From Nanobdellota archaeon (lineage in GTDB: Archaea > Nanobdellota > Nanobdellia > Parvarchaeales > Parvarchaeaceae), in NCBI GenBank assembly GCA_021846665.1, contig JAJZWM010000004.1:1-53570 (forward strand): a stretch of DNA of 53,570 nucleotides, written 5' to 3'. Positions 20,163 to 28,290 of this stretch are shown here, in pieces. Both the position numbers and the translations under genes were made by a program. The stretch's first letter is position 1. Each line of letters opens with the position of its first letter. Below the pieces are notes generated by a model. That model ran no database searches. It was not told the DNA's origin and worked only from the letters and a program-made list of their open reading frames with translations.

Positions 20163-20947
20163 TTAAACTGTTTTATTACTTCATTTATTTCATCTAAAGT
20201 TAATTCGTTTACTTGCTTGTTACCAATCGATTTTATATTATTTGGTAATCCCTGAAATTCTTGCTTACTCTCTCTTTTTGTTTTATGTTCAAGTGCGATA
20301 CTCCCAGTTATAAAAGCGTTTTTCAATAGCATCTCTTTTCTTCTAAATATCTCCTGTAAAATATCATTTTGTTTTTTTATTATTTTTATCATTTTGCTAG
20401 TAATTCTTGGAACTGGATAGAACGCTTCTTTTTTTACCTCACCAATTTCTTCAAATTTAAAAAATATCTTCTGTATCTCAGAGAACCTAGTCTTGCTTTC
20501 TTTTGATAAAAGTTGTTGAGATATAGTATTTGGGAGTATCATTACACCTAATTCAAAATCATAGAATGAAAGTTTTTCAATTATTCGATCTGAAATGTTA
20601 TACGGAGGATTTGATAGTATCTTGTTAAACTTGGGATATATCATATCCAATGCATCTGAGTTTATTATCTGTACATTCTGGTCTATTTCATATTTATCAA
20701 TTAAATAAGAATAACATTTTATCTCCTTTTCTATTGCTATTATTTTGCATTTTTTGCTTACTAAGTTTTCTATACTTCCGAATCCAGCACCTATATCTAA
20801 AACTATATCGGAGGATTTTAATTCACATTTTTCTATTTCTTCTCTTAAAACTTCCTCATCTATAAGAAAATTCTGTCCATTCTCATTGCCGCTTTTTATT
20901 TTATAATCATCAACTAGTTTAATTATTGTGTCCTTTAATTGGGCCAT
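20156..20947 (-). CDS. rsmA: 16S rRNA (adenine-N6) dimethyltransferase KsgA/Dim1
   Basis: This 263-residue protein is an S-adenosylmethionine-dependent enzyme that dimethylates two adjacent adenines in the small-subunit rRNA 3' helix. Motifs in order: 'GQNFLIDEEV' near the N-terminus, SAM-binding 'VLDIGAGFGSIE', 'IIAIEKE', 'INSDALD', the catalytic 'LSNPPYNIS' and 'FYPVPRITSKMI'. Length is normal. It follows the zinc-ribbon gene by one base, so those two are likely co-transcribed. Confidence 0.95.
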   Translation of the reverse strand: MAQLKDTIIKLVDDYKIKSGNENGQNFLIDEEVLREEIEKCELKSSDIVLDIGAGFGSIENLVSKKCKIIAIEKEIKCYSYLIDKYEIDQNVQIINSDALDMIYPKFNKILSNPPYNISDRIIEKLSFYDFELGVMILPNTISQQLLSKESKTRFSEIQKIFFKFEEIGEVKKEAFYPVPRITSKMIKIIKKQNDILQEIFRRKEMLLKNAFITGSIALEHKTKRESKQEFQGLPNNIKSIGNKQVNELTLDEINEVIKQFNH

Positions 20948-20948
20948 A

Positions 20949-21227
20949 TTACTTTGATCTCGCGCGTGGCGGCTTTAATCTTTCTACCGAATAAACTTGC
21001 CCACATTTACTACAGTTAAAGACATATTTTTCCTTTGCCTTTCCATTCTCTTTTACTTTTTCAGTTTTTAATTCTGATTCAAAATCATTTTCTTTCCCAC
21101 ATTTTGGACATTTAAATACAAAATGAAAATTATTCTCACCAATTTCTCTGTATATCAAAAGTTTTTCAGTTTTGTCTTCAAAGTTTATAAAAGATTTTTT
21201 TATAAAATTTATTTTATTTATATCCAT
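20949..21227 (-). CDS. small zinc-ribbon protein
   Basis: This 92-residue protein has two CxxC knuckles, 'CPKCGKEN' and 'CSKCGQVY', about 30 residues apart, forming a zinc ribbon, followed by a basic tail. No family name is recognised. It lies directly upstream of ksgA with a one-base gap, which suggests an RNA- or ribosome-linked role, but that is inference. Confidence 0.75.
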   Translation of the reverse strand: MDINKINFIKKSFINFEDKTEKLLIYREIGENNFHFVFKCPKCGKENDFESELKTEKVKENGKAKEKYVFNCSKCGQVYSVERLKPPRARSK

Positions 21228-21261
21228 AAGAGAAAAAGTTTTTGCTATTTTATATACGTTT

Positions 21262-21915
21262 TTATTCTATTTTTATACGATTTAGTTCACCACTTTCTTT
21301 TATCCATATAGCCCAACATAGTTCTGTTTTGCTAATACCTAAGATCTTACTTATTTTATCTCCCCCTGTTATACATTCGTAAGGCGTTTTAACAGGTTTA
21401 AAGTTATTGCTTATCCATTTCATTATTATTTTATCTGGCATTACTGTGTCTATACCACTTTGTATCCTTAAATATTGAAAAGTGTTTATTCCTATGCCTT
21501 TTATCTTTCCTAATTCATCTTTTTTGAAGTTAAATGGATCTGCATTTTCTGCCCATTTCTTAATTGTTTTTATTTCATTTTCACCGTTGTTTTTTTCTGT
21601 TATAAATTCACATACGTTTTTCATTGCATTCCACACTCTTTTGTTCTTAAATATAGAAATTAATTCCTTTTCTTTTAGTTTTTTAAAATCACTGCATTTT
21701 GATATTATTCCAGTTTTTATGTATCTCTCCCTAAAATAATTAACTTTTGGAACAACTACAGTAAAGTAATTTAAGCCAGTACTGTCAAGGCAAGCGTCAA
21801 GAACAATAAGGATTGCTTTTCCTTCCCATCTTCTTCCAGTTCTACATAGTTGAGCAAATCCTGCAGATTCCTTGATTATTTCACTTCCGAAAAGCTTTAA
21901 TGCATTATTTTTCAT
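21262..21915 (-). CDS. HhH-GPD-like DNA glycosylase homologue
   Basis: This 217-residue protein has a helix-hairpin-helix segment 'LGKIKGIGINTFQYLR' (about residues 135-150) followed by 'GIDTVMPDKI', which puts Asp161 where HhH-GPD glycosylases have their catalytic Asp (compare the VDTHV context). No iron-sulfur cysteine cluster is seen at the C-terminus. The rest resembles uncharacterised relatives rather than Nth, MutY or Ogg. Its promoter is shared head to head with the uL2 gene. A repair role is likely but the lesion is unknown. Confidence 0.6.
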   Translation of the reverse strand: MKNNALKLFGSEIIKESAGFAQLCRTGRRWEGKAILIVLDACLDSTGLNYFTVVVPKVNYFRERYIKTGIISKCSDFKKLKEKELISIFKNKRVWNAMKNVCEFITEKNNGENEIKTIKKWAENADPFNFKKDELGKIKGIGINTFQYLRIQSGIDTVMPDKIIMKWISNNFKPVKTPYECITGGDKISKILGISKTELCWAIWIKESGELNRIKIE

Positions 21916-21934
21916 TATTAAAGAATAAAATACC

Positions 21935-21989
21935 TTTACCTTTATTATATTTTGTTTTTATTGAAGGTAAAAATATATATAAAGGTAAA
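21935..21989. promoter_or_regulatory. symmetrical divergent promoter between the HhH gene and rpl2
   Basis: An 11-bp perfect inverted repeat, TTTACCTTTAT (21935-21945) and ATAAAGGTAAA (21979-21989), encloses AT-rich TATA-like elements. On the minus strand the TATA-like sequence lies about 30 nt from the start at 21915, suggesting a near-leaderless mRNA. On the plus strand tatatataaa lies about 40 nt from the uL2 start. Confidence 0.5.
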
Positions 21990-22019
21990 AAACATAAGTA
22001 GTGTATAATTTCGATAATT

Positions 22020-22721
22020 ATGAAAGTACCAAGATCAAGAAGAAGGGGAAAGAGCAGGGTTTTCAGATTCAACGATTTCAACGCAATCGGAAAGGTAAAA
22101 CTTCCAAATTCATTAGAACCCATGAATGCAAGAATAATAAAACTTATCCATGATCCTTATAGAACTGCACCTTTAATGGAGGTAAAATTTGAAAATGGTT
22201 CAAAGTCCTTTTTACCTGCATTTGTAGGGGCATATGAAGGTCTTATAATACCTTATATGAAAACAGATGGCATAAAGGAGGGTTCAGTTTTAAGACTTGG
22301 TGATATGCCAACAGGAACAAACGTTTACAATGTTGAGTTAAAGGCAGGAGATGGTGGAAAACTTATAAGAGCTGGCGGAAACAGTGCAAGGATAATGGAA
22401 AACACAGGAAAAGAAGTTGCAATTTCACTTTCAAGCGGCAAGATCCTTAGATTAAAACAAGATTGTAGGGCAATTGTAGGTAAAATAGCCAATGCCGGAA
22501 GAAAAGAAAAACCATTTTATAAGGCAGGTAATAAATATCATCTTATAAAAGCCAGAAGCAGATACTGGCCTATGAATGCTGCCGTTGCAATGAATGCTTA
22601 CGAGCATAAATTTGGAGGAAAAAGAAGAAGTACACAGCACAAGTCTAAAAGCTCTGCTAGGAACTCTCCTCCAGGTGCAAAAGTAGGGTCAATAGCTCCT
22701 AAGAGGACAGGTGTTAGATAA
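22020..22721 (+). CDS. rpl2: ribosomal protein uL2
   Basis: At 233 residues this is the archaeal large-subunit protein L2 of the peptidyl-transferase region. Visible are the basic start 'VPRSRRRGKSRVFRF', the SH3-like/OB region and 'RAGGNSARIMENTGKEVAI'. The C-terminal loop 'AMNAYEHKFGGKRR' keeps the conserved His but differs from the usual archaeal AMNAVDHPFGGG. Its stop overlaps the uS19 start by one base. It is the first gene of a short ribosomal cluster, with no uL3/uL4/uL23 genes upstream. Confidence 0.96.
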   Translation: MKVPRSRRRGKSRVFRFNDFNAIGKVKLPNSLEPMNARIIKLIHDPYRTAPLMEVKFENGSKSFLPAFVGAYEGLIIPYMKTDGIKEGSVLRLGDMPTGTNVYNVELKAGDGGKLIRAGGNSARIMENTGKEVAISLSSGKILRLKQDCRAIVGKIANAGRKEKPFYKAGNKYHLIKARSRYWPMNAAVAMNAYEHKFGGKRRSTQHKSKSSARNSPPGAKVGSIAPKRTGVR

Positions 22722-23107
22722 TGGAAGAGTATAAATTTAGAGGGAAAAGCATAGATGAGCTTAAAAAGATGTCAAATGAGGATCTTGCAAAGATAGCTAA
22801 CGCTGATTTCAGAAGGGCCATAAAAAGAGGCTTTTCTCCGGAAGAAAAGGCGTTTCTTGTCAACATGAAGAAAAAAGCAGCAAAGTCAAAAAACATTAAA
22901 ACGCATATGAGAGAGATGTTTATAATGCCCGATTTCGTGGGTCTTACAATACATGTACACAATGGAAAGGAGTTTATACCTATAGAAATAAAACCTTCTA
23001 TGCTTTTTCATCGTCTTGGCGAATTTGCACTTACAACGAAACAGGTAAAGCATGGTTCTCCAGGTATGAAAGCTACACGTTCAAGTGGGTTTGTTCCTAT
23101 TAAGTAA
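22721..23107 (+). CDS. rps19: ribosomal protein uS19
   Basis: This 128-residue small-subunit head protein has an archaeal N-terminal extension ('FRGKSIDELKKMSNEDLAKI'), then 'IKTHMREMFIMPDFVGLTI', 'VHNGKEFIPI' and the basic C-terminus 'HGSPGMKATRSSGFVPIK' typical of S19/S15e. Two bases separate it from the uL22 gene. Confidence 0.96.
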   Translation: MEEYKFRGKSIDELKKMSNEDLAKIANADFRRAIKRGFSPEEKAFLVNMKKKAAKSKNIKTHMREMFIMPDFVGLTIHVHNGKEFIPIEIKPSMLFHRLGEFALTTKQVKHGSPGMKATRSSGFVPIK

Positions 23108-23109
23108 AT

Positions 23110-23685
23110 ATGGTAACTACAATACGGGTTAAGAGAGAAGGGATGCCGATATCGCTGAAGCATACTCATGAAATAATGGAAGCGGTTAAAGGCAAGCAGA
23201 TCTCAAAGGCAAATGCTCTCCTTAAGAGAGTTCTTACAAAACAGGTTTATATCCCCTTTAGAAAATACCCAAGTAAAGGCCATAAACATGGTGTACCTGC
23301 AGGTTATCCACAGAAAGCAACTAAGCAGGTAATTTCAATGCTTGAAGAGTTAAGGGCAAATGCAAAAAATATGGGTTTTGATGAATCTAAAATAGTTGTA
23401 AGTAGTTATGCCCTTGGTAGAGGAGGTTATCAAAGGTTTTCAAGCGGGACTGTTTATAGACATGGAAAGCGTACAAATTTGACGATTTATTCATTAGTTG
23501 ATCAGGAAAGAAAAATGCCTGAAAAGAAGTCAGATAATACGGATAAAGCGGCGGCTGAAAAACCTGCTGTTAAAGAGGATGTAAAAGAAGAGACAAAGGT
23601 AGAAGATAAAAAACCAGATGAAGAAAAAGTTGAACAAGAAAGTAATAAAAGCATGGAAAGTAATGAGTTAAAAGCGGAGAAATAG
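23110..23685 (+). CDS. rpl22: ribosomal protein uL22 with acidic C-terminal extension
   Basis: The core (about 1-140) is uL22, which lines the exit tunnel: 'HTHEIMEAVKGKQISKANAL', 'KAFIPFRKYPSKG'-type loop (here 'YIPFRKYPSKGHKHG') and 'SYALGRGGYQRFSSGTVYRHG', with the usual 'RTNLTIYSLVD' strand. About 50 extra residues at the C-terminus are low complexity Lys/Glu/Asp. Similar tails occur on the HIT protein and uS3 here and may be a genome-wide habit. Confidence 0.95.
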   Translation: MVTTIRVKREGMPISLKHTHEIMEAVKGKQISKANALLKRVLTKQVYIPFRKYPSKGHKHGVPAGYPQKATKQVISMLEELRANAKNMGFDESKIVVSSYALGRGGYQRFSSGTVYRHGKRTNLTIYSLVDQERKMPEKKSDNTDKAAAEKPAVKEDVKEETKVEDKKPDEEKVEQESNKSMESNELKAEK

Positions 23686-23686
23686 T

Positions 23687-24358
23687 ATGTTACCCAAAAA
23701 ATTAATTGCGAACAAAGTGAATGATGAAACAGCTAGAGAGTACTTATTCAAAAAATTTAGTAGGTTTGGAATAAGTGATATAAGAATAGAAAAGACTCCT
23801 TTAGGTATGAAAATTGTTATAAAGACTCCAAAACCGGGTGCAATAATTACAAGAGCTAATCAAATACTAAGAGAAAGTTCAAAGGAACTTGGGGAGTATT
23901 TTAATCAAGAATCTCCTAGGATAGAGGTTGAAGGTTCACAGAATCCTAATTTGGATCCAGCTATAGTTGCAGACTCAATAGCTTTTAAGATAGCTAAATA
24001 CGGACCAATGAAGTACAAAGTAGTTGCTCACAAGGCAATGGATAGTATAATGGCCGCGGGTGCAAAAGGCGTAGAAATAGAGATAGGTGGAGTTATAAAG
24101 GAAAGAGCTGCACACTTTAAATTTAGGCCAACCGGCAGTGTTATGCCAAAAACAGGTCAAGTAGAATTTTTTGGGGTAAGAAGTGCAAAAAAACAGTTAG
24201 TGCTCAAAAGAGGATCAATAGGCATAAAAGTAACTATAGTCGTGCCGACTGAAAACATAGGAGGAGTGAAAATAAACGATGGAAGAGAATCTGAAGGACT
24301 TGGAAATGGAACTTCTGAAAATGAACATAAAGAAGACGCAGGGGCTCCAGCCAGCTGA
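23687..24358 (+). CDS. rps3: ribosomal protein uS3
   Basis: This 223-residue protein has a KH domain at the N-terminus ('MKIVIKTPKPGAIITRANQI', ending near 95) and the S3 C-terminal domain ('MAAGAKGVEIEIGG', 'RAAHFKFRPTGSVMPKTGQV'). The last 27 residues are low complexity and are encoded by DNA that also encodes the start of uL29 in another frame. One base separates it from the uL22 stop. Confidence 0.96.
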   Translation: MLPKKLIANKVNDETAREYLFKKFSRFGISDIRIEKTPLGMKIVIKTPKPGAIITRANQILRESSKELGEYFNQESPRIEVEGSQNPNLDPAIVADSIAFKIAKYGPMKYKVVAHKAMDSIMAAGAKGVEIEIGGVIKERAAHFKFRPTGSVMPKTGQVEFFGVRSAKKQLVLKRGSIGIKVTIVVPTENIGGVKINDGRESEGLGNGTSENEHKEDAGAPAS

Positions 24359-24452
24359 TGCTGGTAAGTACAGGCATTTGAAGAAGAAAGTAGCTCAGTT
24401 GAAGAATGAGCTTAGACAGAAAGAGCTTTTAAGTTCTAAGTCAAATAAATAG
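24279..24452 (+). CDS. rpl29: ribosomal protein uL29 (overlaps uS3)
   Basis: This 57-codon gene is easy to miss. It starts at ATG 24279, after a GGAGGAG ribosome-binding site at 24261-24267, and ends at TAG 24450-24452. The protein is the expected helical hairpin, with 'LEMELLKMNIKKTQGL' and the signature 'HLKKKVAQLKNELRQKEL'. Position right after uS3 is conserved in archaea. The first 80 bp overlap uS3 in the +1 frame. Confidence 0.88.
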   Translation: MEENLKDLEMELLKMNIKKTQGLQPADAGKYRHLKKKVAQLKNELRQKELLSSKSNK

Positions 24453-24515
24453 TTTTTATACATTTCTGTAAAAGCGAGGTATTTACATTATAACATTGTG
24501 GTATCATCAGTGTTA

Positions 24516-24528
24516 AAAAGTTTATATC
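24516..24528 (+). promoter_or_regulatory. putative promoter upstream of a candidate RNA
   Basis: A TATA-like tttatatc with an A-rich element before it lies about 25 nt upstream of an ATG at 24550 and of the hairpin at 24575-24639. Confidence 0.4.
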
Positions 24529-24549
24529 GAATAGGTGATATATTTAATT

Positions 24550-24639
24550 ATGGAAGATGAAGACGGAAATAGTGAGCTAGATTAATCAGCATCAAGATAA
24601 TAGGATATCTTGGCAAAATAAAGAAGATTAGTTCTAGCT
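24550..24639 (+). ncRNA. candidate structured RNA or leaderless micro-ORF leader
   Basis: In a 335-bp interval without a normal gene, a long hairpin is visible. AGCTAGA (24575-24581) pairs with TCTAGCT (24633-24639), and TTAATC (24582-24587) with GATTAG (24626-24631), with one bulged T. Inside, CAAGATA (24593-24599) pairs with TATCTTG (24606-24612) around a 6-nt loop. A promoter-like element precedes it. An 11-codon ORF (MEDEDGNSELD, 24550-24585) ends within the 5' arm. No C/D boxes or clear kink-turn were found, so the class is unknown. The remaining bases, 24640-24787, show nothing recognisable. Confidence 0.35.
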
Positions 24640-24787
24640 ATTCTTATAATTTAGATATTTTTATGACATAAACTTTTACTTTTTGTTTTTAATAATAAAT
24701 AAAAGGTATTTACTTAATTTACAATTATTTCAGAAAGCCTGTAATAAAATTATGTAACAAACTCCTATTTTTTATACTAAAAAATAA

Positions 24788-25654
24788 CTACCCGTTTATC
24801 AAATCAAATAAAGTGTCTAATTGTGCTCTTTTTGCTTCAATCTGTGCTTTCATCTTATTATATTCTTCTTGACTTATTTTACCTGCAACAAAATTCCTTT
24901 CTAAATCAGCAGATTCTTTCTCTATTTCTCTTAATTTGTTGTTAAGCTTCATTGAGCCTTGAGGCCCCATTGAAAGACTGCTTGAAACACTATTAGCTAG
25001 CTGTCTCTTGTCTAATTTGTTTCCATATTTTCTTGAAAGCTCACTGTACATTTCAGTCATGTCTCCTTCAAGTTTGGAATATGACTCTTTGTCCTTGAAT
25101 TTACAATCCCCTGCCAAAACAACTCTTACATTTGCAGATTCCTCTGTAGGATCATAAACTCCTATTATCTTCGCCCATAGAAATATTGGTACTATTTTCT
25201 TTATTTCAAAGAATATCAAAGAAAGTACAAAAAAGGCTATTGTCCCATAAAGTATAAGTGCTGATGCAGAATAACTAAAATGGGTTATATTTGTGTATAT
25301 ATTTGCTCTATATGAGACAAGAAGGAATGCTAATAGAACTATTCCTAATATAAGACATGTCTTCCATGCTATAGGATACTTTGATCCTTTTTTATTGTCC
25401 TTAGCGCTTTTTATTAGAGCTCTTATTGGCTTTACATTTCCGCCCCTAAAAGTTTCCTCTAGTTCATTATCCTCAAATTTTGCAAGTTCATTAAGTAGAA
25501 TTTTGTAATCCATATCAGTCATATACTCTGATACTTGACTCCTTAATATCTGTGGATCATCGCTTTTTATATACAGATCATAAAATACATGCTTTTTTTC
25601 TAATTCTTGAGTATCAAACTCTTTCTCATAGTTCTTTATACTAAATCCTATCAT
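24788..25654 (-). CDS. membrane protein with C-terminal SHOCT-like helix, unknown function
   Basis: This 288-residue protein has a soluble N-terminal part (about 1-95), two adjacent hydrophobic helices (about 97-120 and 127-150) and a cytoplasmic C-terminal half. The tail 'NFVAGKISQEEYNKMKAQIE' resembles a SHOCT motif, a short helical oligomerisation or membrane-associated module. No enzyme motif is seen. The gene is monocistronic and faces away from both neighbours. Function is unknown. Confidence 0.75.
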   Translation of the reverse strand: MIGFSIKNYEKEFDTQELEKKHVFYDLYIKSDDPQILRSQVSEYMTDMDYKILLNELAKFEDNELEETFRGGNVKPIRALIKSAKDNKKGSKYPIAWKTCLILGIVLLAFLLVSYRANIYTNITHFSYSASALILYGTIAFFVLSLIFFEIKKIVPIFLWAKIIGVYDPTEESANVRVVLAGDCKFKDKESYSKLEGDMTEMYSELSRKYGNKLDKRQLANSVSSSLSMGPQGSMKLNNKLREIEKESADLERNFVAGKISQEEYNKMKAQIEAKRAQLDTLFDLING

Positions 25655-25733
25655 AAAATTATATGATTTCTTTTAAATAAATAGGTATTATTTATAATTT
25701 ATAATGAATTTTATTGTTAATAGTGGAAAGCCA

Positions 25734-25749
25734 TTTATTTATTTATAAC
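25734..25749 (+). promoter_or_regulatory. putative TATA box of the nuoJKLMN operon
   Basis: The TATA-like tttatttatttataac is centred about 24 nt upstream of the nuoJ ATG, so the mRNA is probably leaderless. Confidence 0.5.
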
Positions 25750-25764
25750 ACTCTTATCTAATAT

Positions 25765-26241
25765 ATGGATTTAGGGATCATTGGGTTTTTGATAATTTCA
25801 GCATTACTTATATCTACTGCTATTTTGATGATAATCACTAAAAATCTTATCCATTCTCTTCTTTATATGTTCATGTTTGTTATATCCGTAACCGCAATGA
25901 TACTCTACTTGAATGCCGTTTTTTTGGGAATTGTAGAGCTTATAATATACAATGGTGGGATAGTACTTTTGCTTGCAATAGGGATAAGTTCAATGCCAGA
26001 AGGTGCAGTTAAAAGAATAAACTCAAAGCTTTCTATTTCTCTGCCAATAATAATATTAGCAGTTACTTCATTTCTACTGCTTAAAATGCCTTCTACTAGA
26101 TATTCTACTGCTTTGAATTATGCCAATTTTGGAACGTACTTTTTCCAAAATTATGCAGGCCTTCTTCTTGTTTTGGCATTTACTGCAATAGCAAGTATAT
26201 TTTCAACAATATATATAGTAAGTAGGAGTGAAAATATATGA
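25765..26241 (+). CDS. nuoJ: complex I subunit NuoJ
   Basis: This 158-residue protein has five predicted membrane helices. The conserved third-helix region 'LNAVFLGIVELIIYNGGIVLL' (pi-bulge helix) is clear, split here as 'FLGIVELIIYNGGI'. NuoJ links the quinone module to the antiporter-like subunits. Its end overlaps the nuoK start by four bases. Confidence 0.92.
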   Translation: MDLGIIGFLIISALLISTAILMIITKNLIHSLLYMFMFVISVTAMILYLNAVFLGIVELIIYNGGIVLLLAIGISSMPEGAVKRINSKLSISLPIIILAVTSFLLLKMPSTRYSTALNYANFGTYFFQNYAGLLLVLAFTAIASIFSTIYIVSRSENI

Positions 26242-26540
26242 TACCAGAAGATTATTTTCTGCTGCTTACGACTATATTATTTATAATAGGCATATATGGG
26301 ATAATCTCAAGGAGAGAGGGAATATCAATAATTATATCTTCTGAAATAATAGTTAACGCAGCCATAATAAATTTTGTATCTGCTGCTAATTTTTATTCAG
26401 CTTTGAATGGCATAAGCTATGCACTTATAACACTTATAATGATAGTATTTGAAACTGTTGTTTTTATTGCTTTAATGGTGATTTTTTCAAGAAAGACAGG
26501 CTCACTTTCAATATCAAAGCTAGGGAGATATAAAGGTTAA
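26238..26540 (+). CDS. nuoK: complex I subunit NuoK
   Basis: This 100-residue, three-helix subunit is homologous to MrpC. The second helix has Glu in 'ISSEIIVNAAIINFVSAA' and the third has Glu in 'MIVFETVVFIALMVIF', matching the two conserved membrane glutamates of the proton path. One base separates it from nuoL. Confidence 0.92.
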   Translation: MIPEDYFLLLTTILFIIGIYGIISRREGISIIISSEIIVNAAIINFVSAANFYSALNGISYALITLIMIVFETVVFIALMVIFSRKTGSLSISKLGRYKG

Positions 26541-26541
26541 T

Positions 26542-28290
26542 ATGCTGTATCTAATCCTTCTTCCACTTTTAATCTCTGCAGTTTTAATCCCATTATTGGG
26601 AGAAAGGAAAAAATTAAGCTGGTTGATTTCATTATCAGCTGCAGTAATCTCGTTTCTTCTTTCTATTCTCTTTTTTATCTTATATTTCAATAAGAATATA
26701 CTAGAAAGTTATACTTGGTTTTCTTTTAGTAATTTCTCATTTTCTCTTTCCTTTATAGGAAATAACCTTACACTTTTCATGGCATTGCTTGTTTCATTTA
26801 TATCAATCATGGTTTTAATGTTCGCAGGTTTTTATATGAAAGAAGAAAAGCATGCAAGATTTTATGCTGAGATGTCTTTCTTCATCTTCTCTATGCTTGG
26901 TTTGGTGATGTCAAACAGTCTGCTTCTGTTTTTTATATTCTGGGAATTTGTAGGCATAACATCATATCTTTTGATAGGTTTTTGGTACGATAGAGATGGG
27001 CCAGCAGTTTCAAGCAAGAAGGCTCTTATAATAACAAGAATTGGGGATCTTGCTTTTCTTGCGGCTTTAGTAATAGTCTTCTCTACACTTAAGACATTTT
27101 CGATATCTTCTATCTTGAATTCTATATCCTCTATACCCATGACAGTATTGATAATTTTAGGGTCTCTTTTTACAATTGCAGGACTTTCAAAGGCGGCACA
27201 GTTCCCATTTTATACTTGGTTGATAGATGCAATGGAAGGCCCAACACCAGTAAGTTCTCTTCTTCACTCTGCTACAATGGTTGCGGCAGGTGCATACCTT
27301 TTAGTTAGGCTTCTTCCTCTTATTTCTGCAGCAGGCCTTCTTAATTTGATAGTTGTAATAGGATTCATTACTGCTTTTGCAGCAGCATTGCTTGCTTTAA
27401 AGGAGAGACATTTCAAAAAGATACTTGCATATTCAACAATAGAAAGCCTTGCTTTTATGTTCCTAGCCGTGGGAACTTTAAACGCTGGTGGAGCAATTTT
27501 TTACCTGTTTACACATGCTGTTTTTAAATCCATGCTTTTCTTCATAAGCGGTGGACTTGCGATTGCATTTGGTACTTATGATGTGTATGAATTAAGCAAA
27601 AAGAAGCTAAACGGCACATGGTTTACTATCCCTGCGTTAATAGGCTTTGCTTCAATTTCAGCGATACCTCCTTTTATGAGCTTTTTTGCTCATTCAGCAC
27701 TTACGCATAATTTCAATGTATCTGAAAATATAGCCTTTGTTTTTGTTGCCTTTTTAACTGCTCTTTTCTCTTTTAGAGCTTTCTTTATTATATTTAGGAG
27801 CAAGACAAAAAAACCTCTTAAAAAGGAATTTAACCTCTTCTTCCCAATAGTAATTCTTGCAATAATTTCTACAGTTGGAGGAGTTTTCCTTTATTTCTTC
27901 AAAGGCATAATAAGTATTGCATATTCGTTTGATATCTTCTCATTTATAGCACTGGTAGCTTCATTGCTGGGGGTATTTATTTCCTACGAATTTTTTTACC
28001 TTAGGAAAAAACAGCAATTAAGTGATAAAATTAAGAATATCGCTGAAAAAATAGCAGGCTATGGATATGAGAAATTTATAATAGCAATTGGTAATGCTAT
28101 TTCAACCTTTGGATTTTACGTTGGAAGTTTTGACTTCATGTTTTCAAATGCAATGTCTAGAATGGCAGAATCTACTTTTATACTTTCTTCAAAGACAAGG
28201 GAGATTGAAAACGGAGATGCATTTAGATACATAACTGCAGTTATAATAGGACTGGTTGCAGTAATCCTTATCGCGGTGATTTTCATATGA
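26542..28290 (+). CDS. nuoL: complex I subunit NuoL
   Basis: This 582-residue antiporter-like subunit has about 15 helices. Conserved segments include 'FFIFWEFVGITSYLLIGFWY' (key Glu), 'KAAQFPFYTWLIDAMEGPTP', 'SSLLHSATMVAAGAYLLVRL' and 'KKILAYSTIESLAFMFLAVG'. The C-terminal long-helix region follows 'DFMFSNAM'. NuoL is the distal proton pump. Length is slightly below the bacterial norm. It overlaps nuoM by four bases (ATGA). Confidence 0.95.
   Translation: MLYLILLPLLISAVLIPLLGERKKLSWLISLSAAVISFLLSILFFILYFNKNILESYTWFSFSNFSFSLSFIGNNLTLFMALLVSFISIMVLMFAGFYMKEEKHARFYAEMSFFIFSMLGLVMSNSLLLFFIFWEFVGITSYLLIGFWYDRDGPAVSSKKALIITRIGDLAFLAALVIVFSTLKTFSISSILNSISSIPMTVLIILGSLFTIAGLSKAAQFPFYTWLIDAMEGPTPVSSLLHSATMVAAGAYLLVRLLPLISAAGLLNLIVVIGFITAFAAALLALKERHFKKILAYSTIESLAFMFLAVGTLNAGGAIFYLFTHAVFKSMLFFISGGLAIAFGTYDVYELSKKKLNGTWFTIPALIGFASISAIPPFMSFFAHSALTHNFNVSENIAFVFVAFLTALFSFRAFFIIFRSKTKKPLKKEFNLFFPIVILAIISTVGGVFLYFFKGIISIAYSFDIFSFIALVASLLGVFISYEFFYLRKKQQLSDKIKNIAEKIAGYGYEKFIIAIGNAISTFGFYVGSFDFMFSNAMSRMAESTFILSSKTREIENGDAFRYITAVIIGLVAVILIAVIFI

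Noticed and set aside
24546-24640. C/D box guide RNA
   Set aside because: No RUGAUGA and CUGA box pair with proper spacing was found; only the hairpin is supported.
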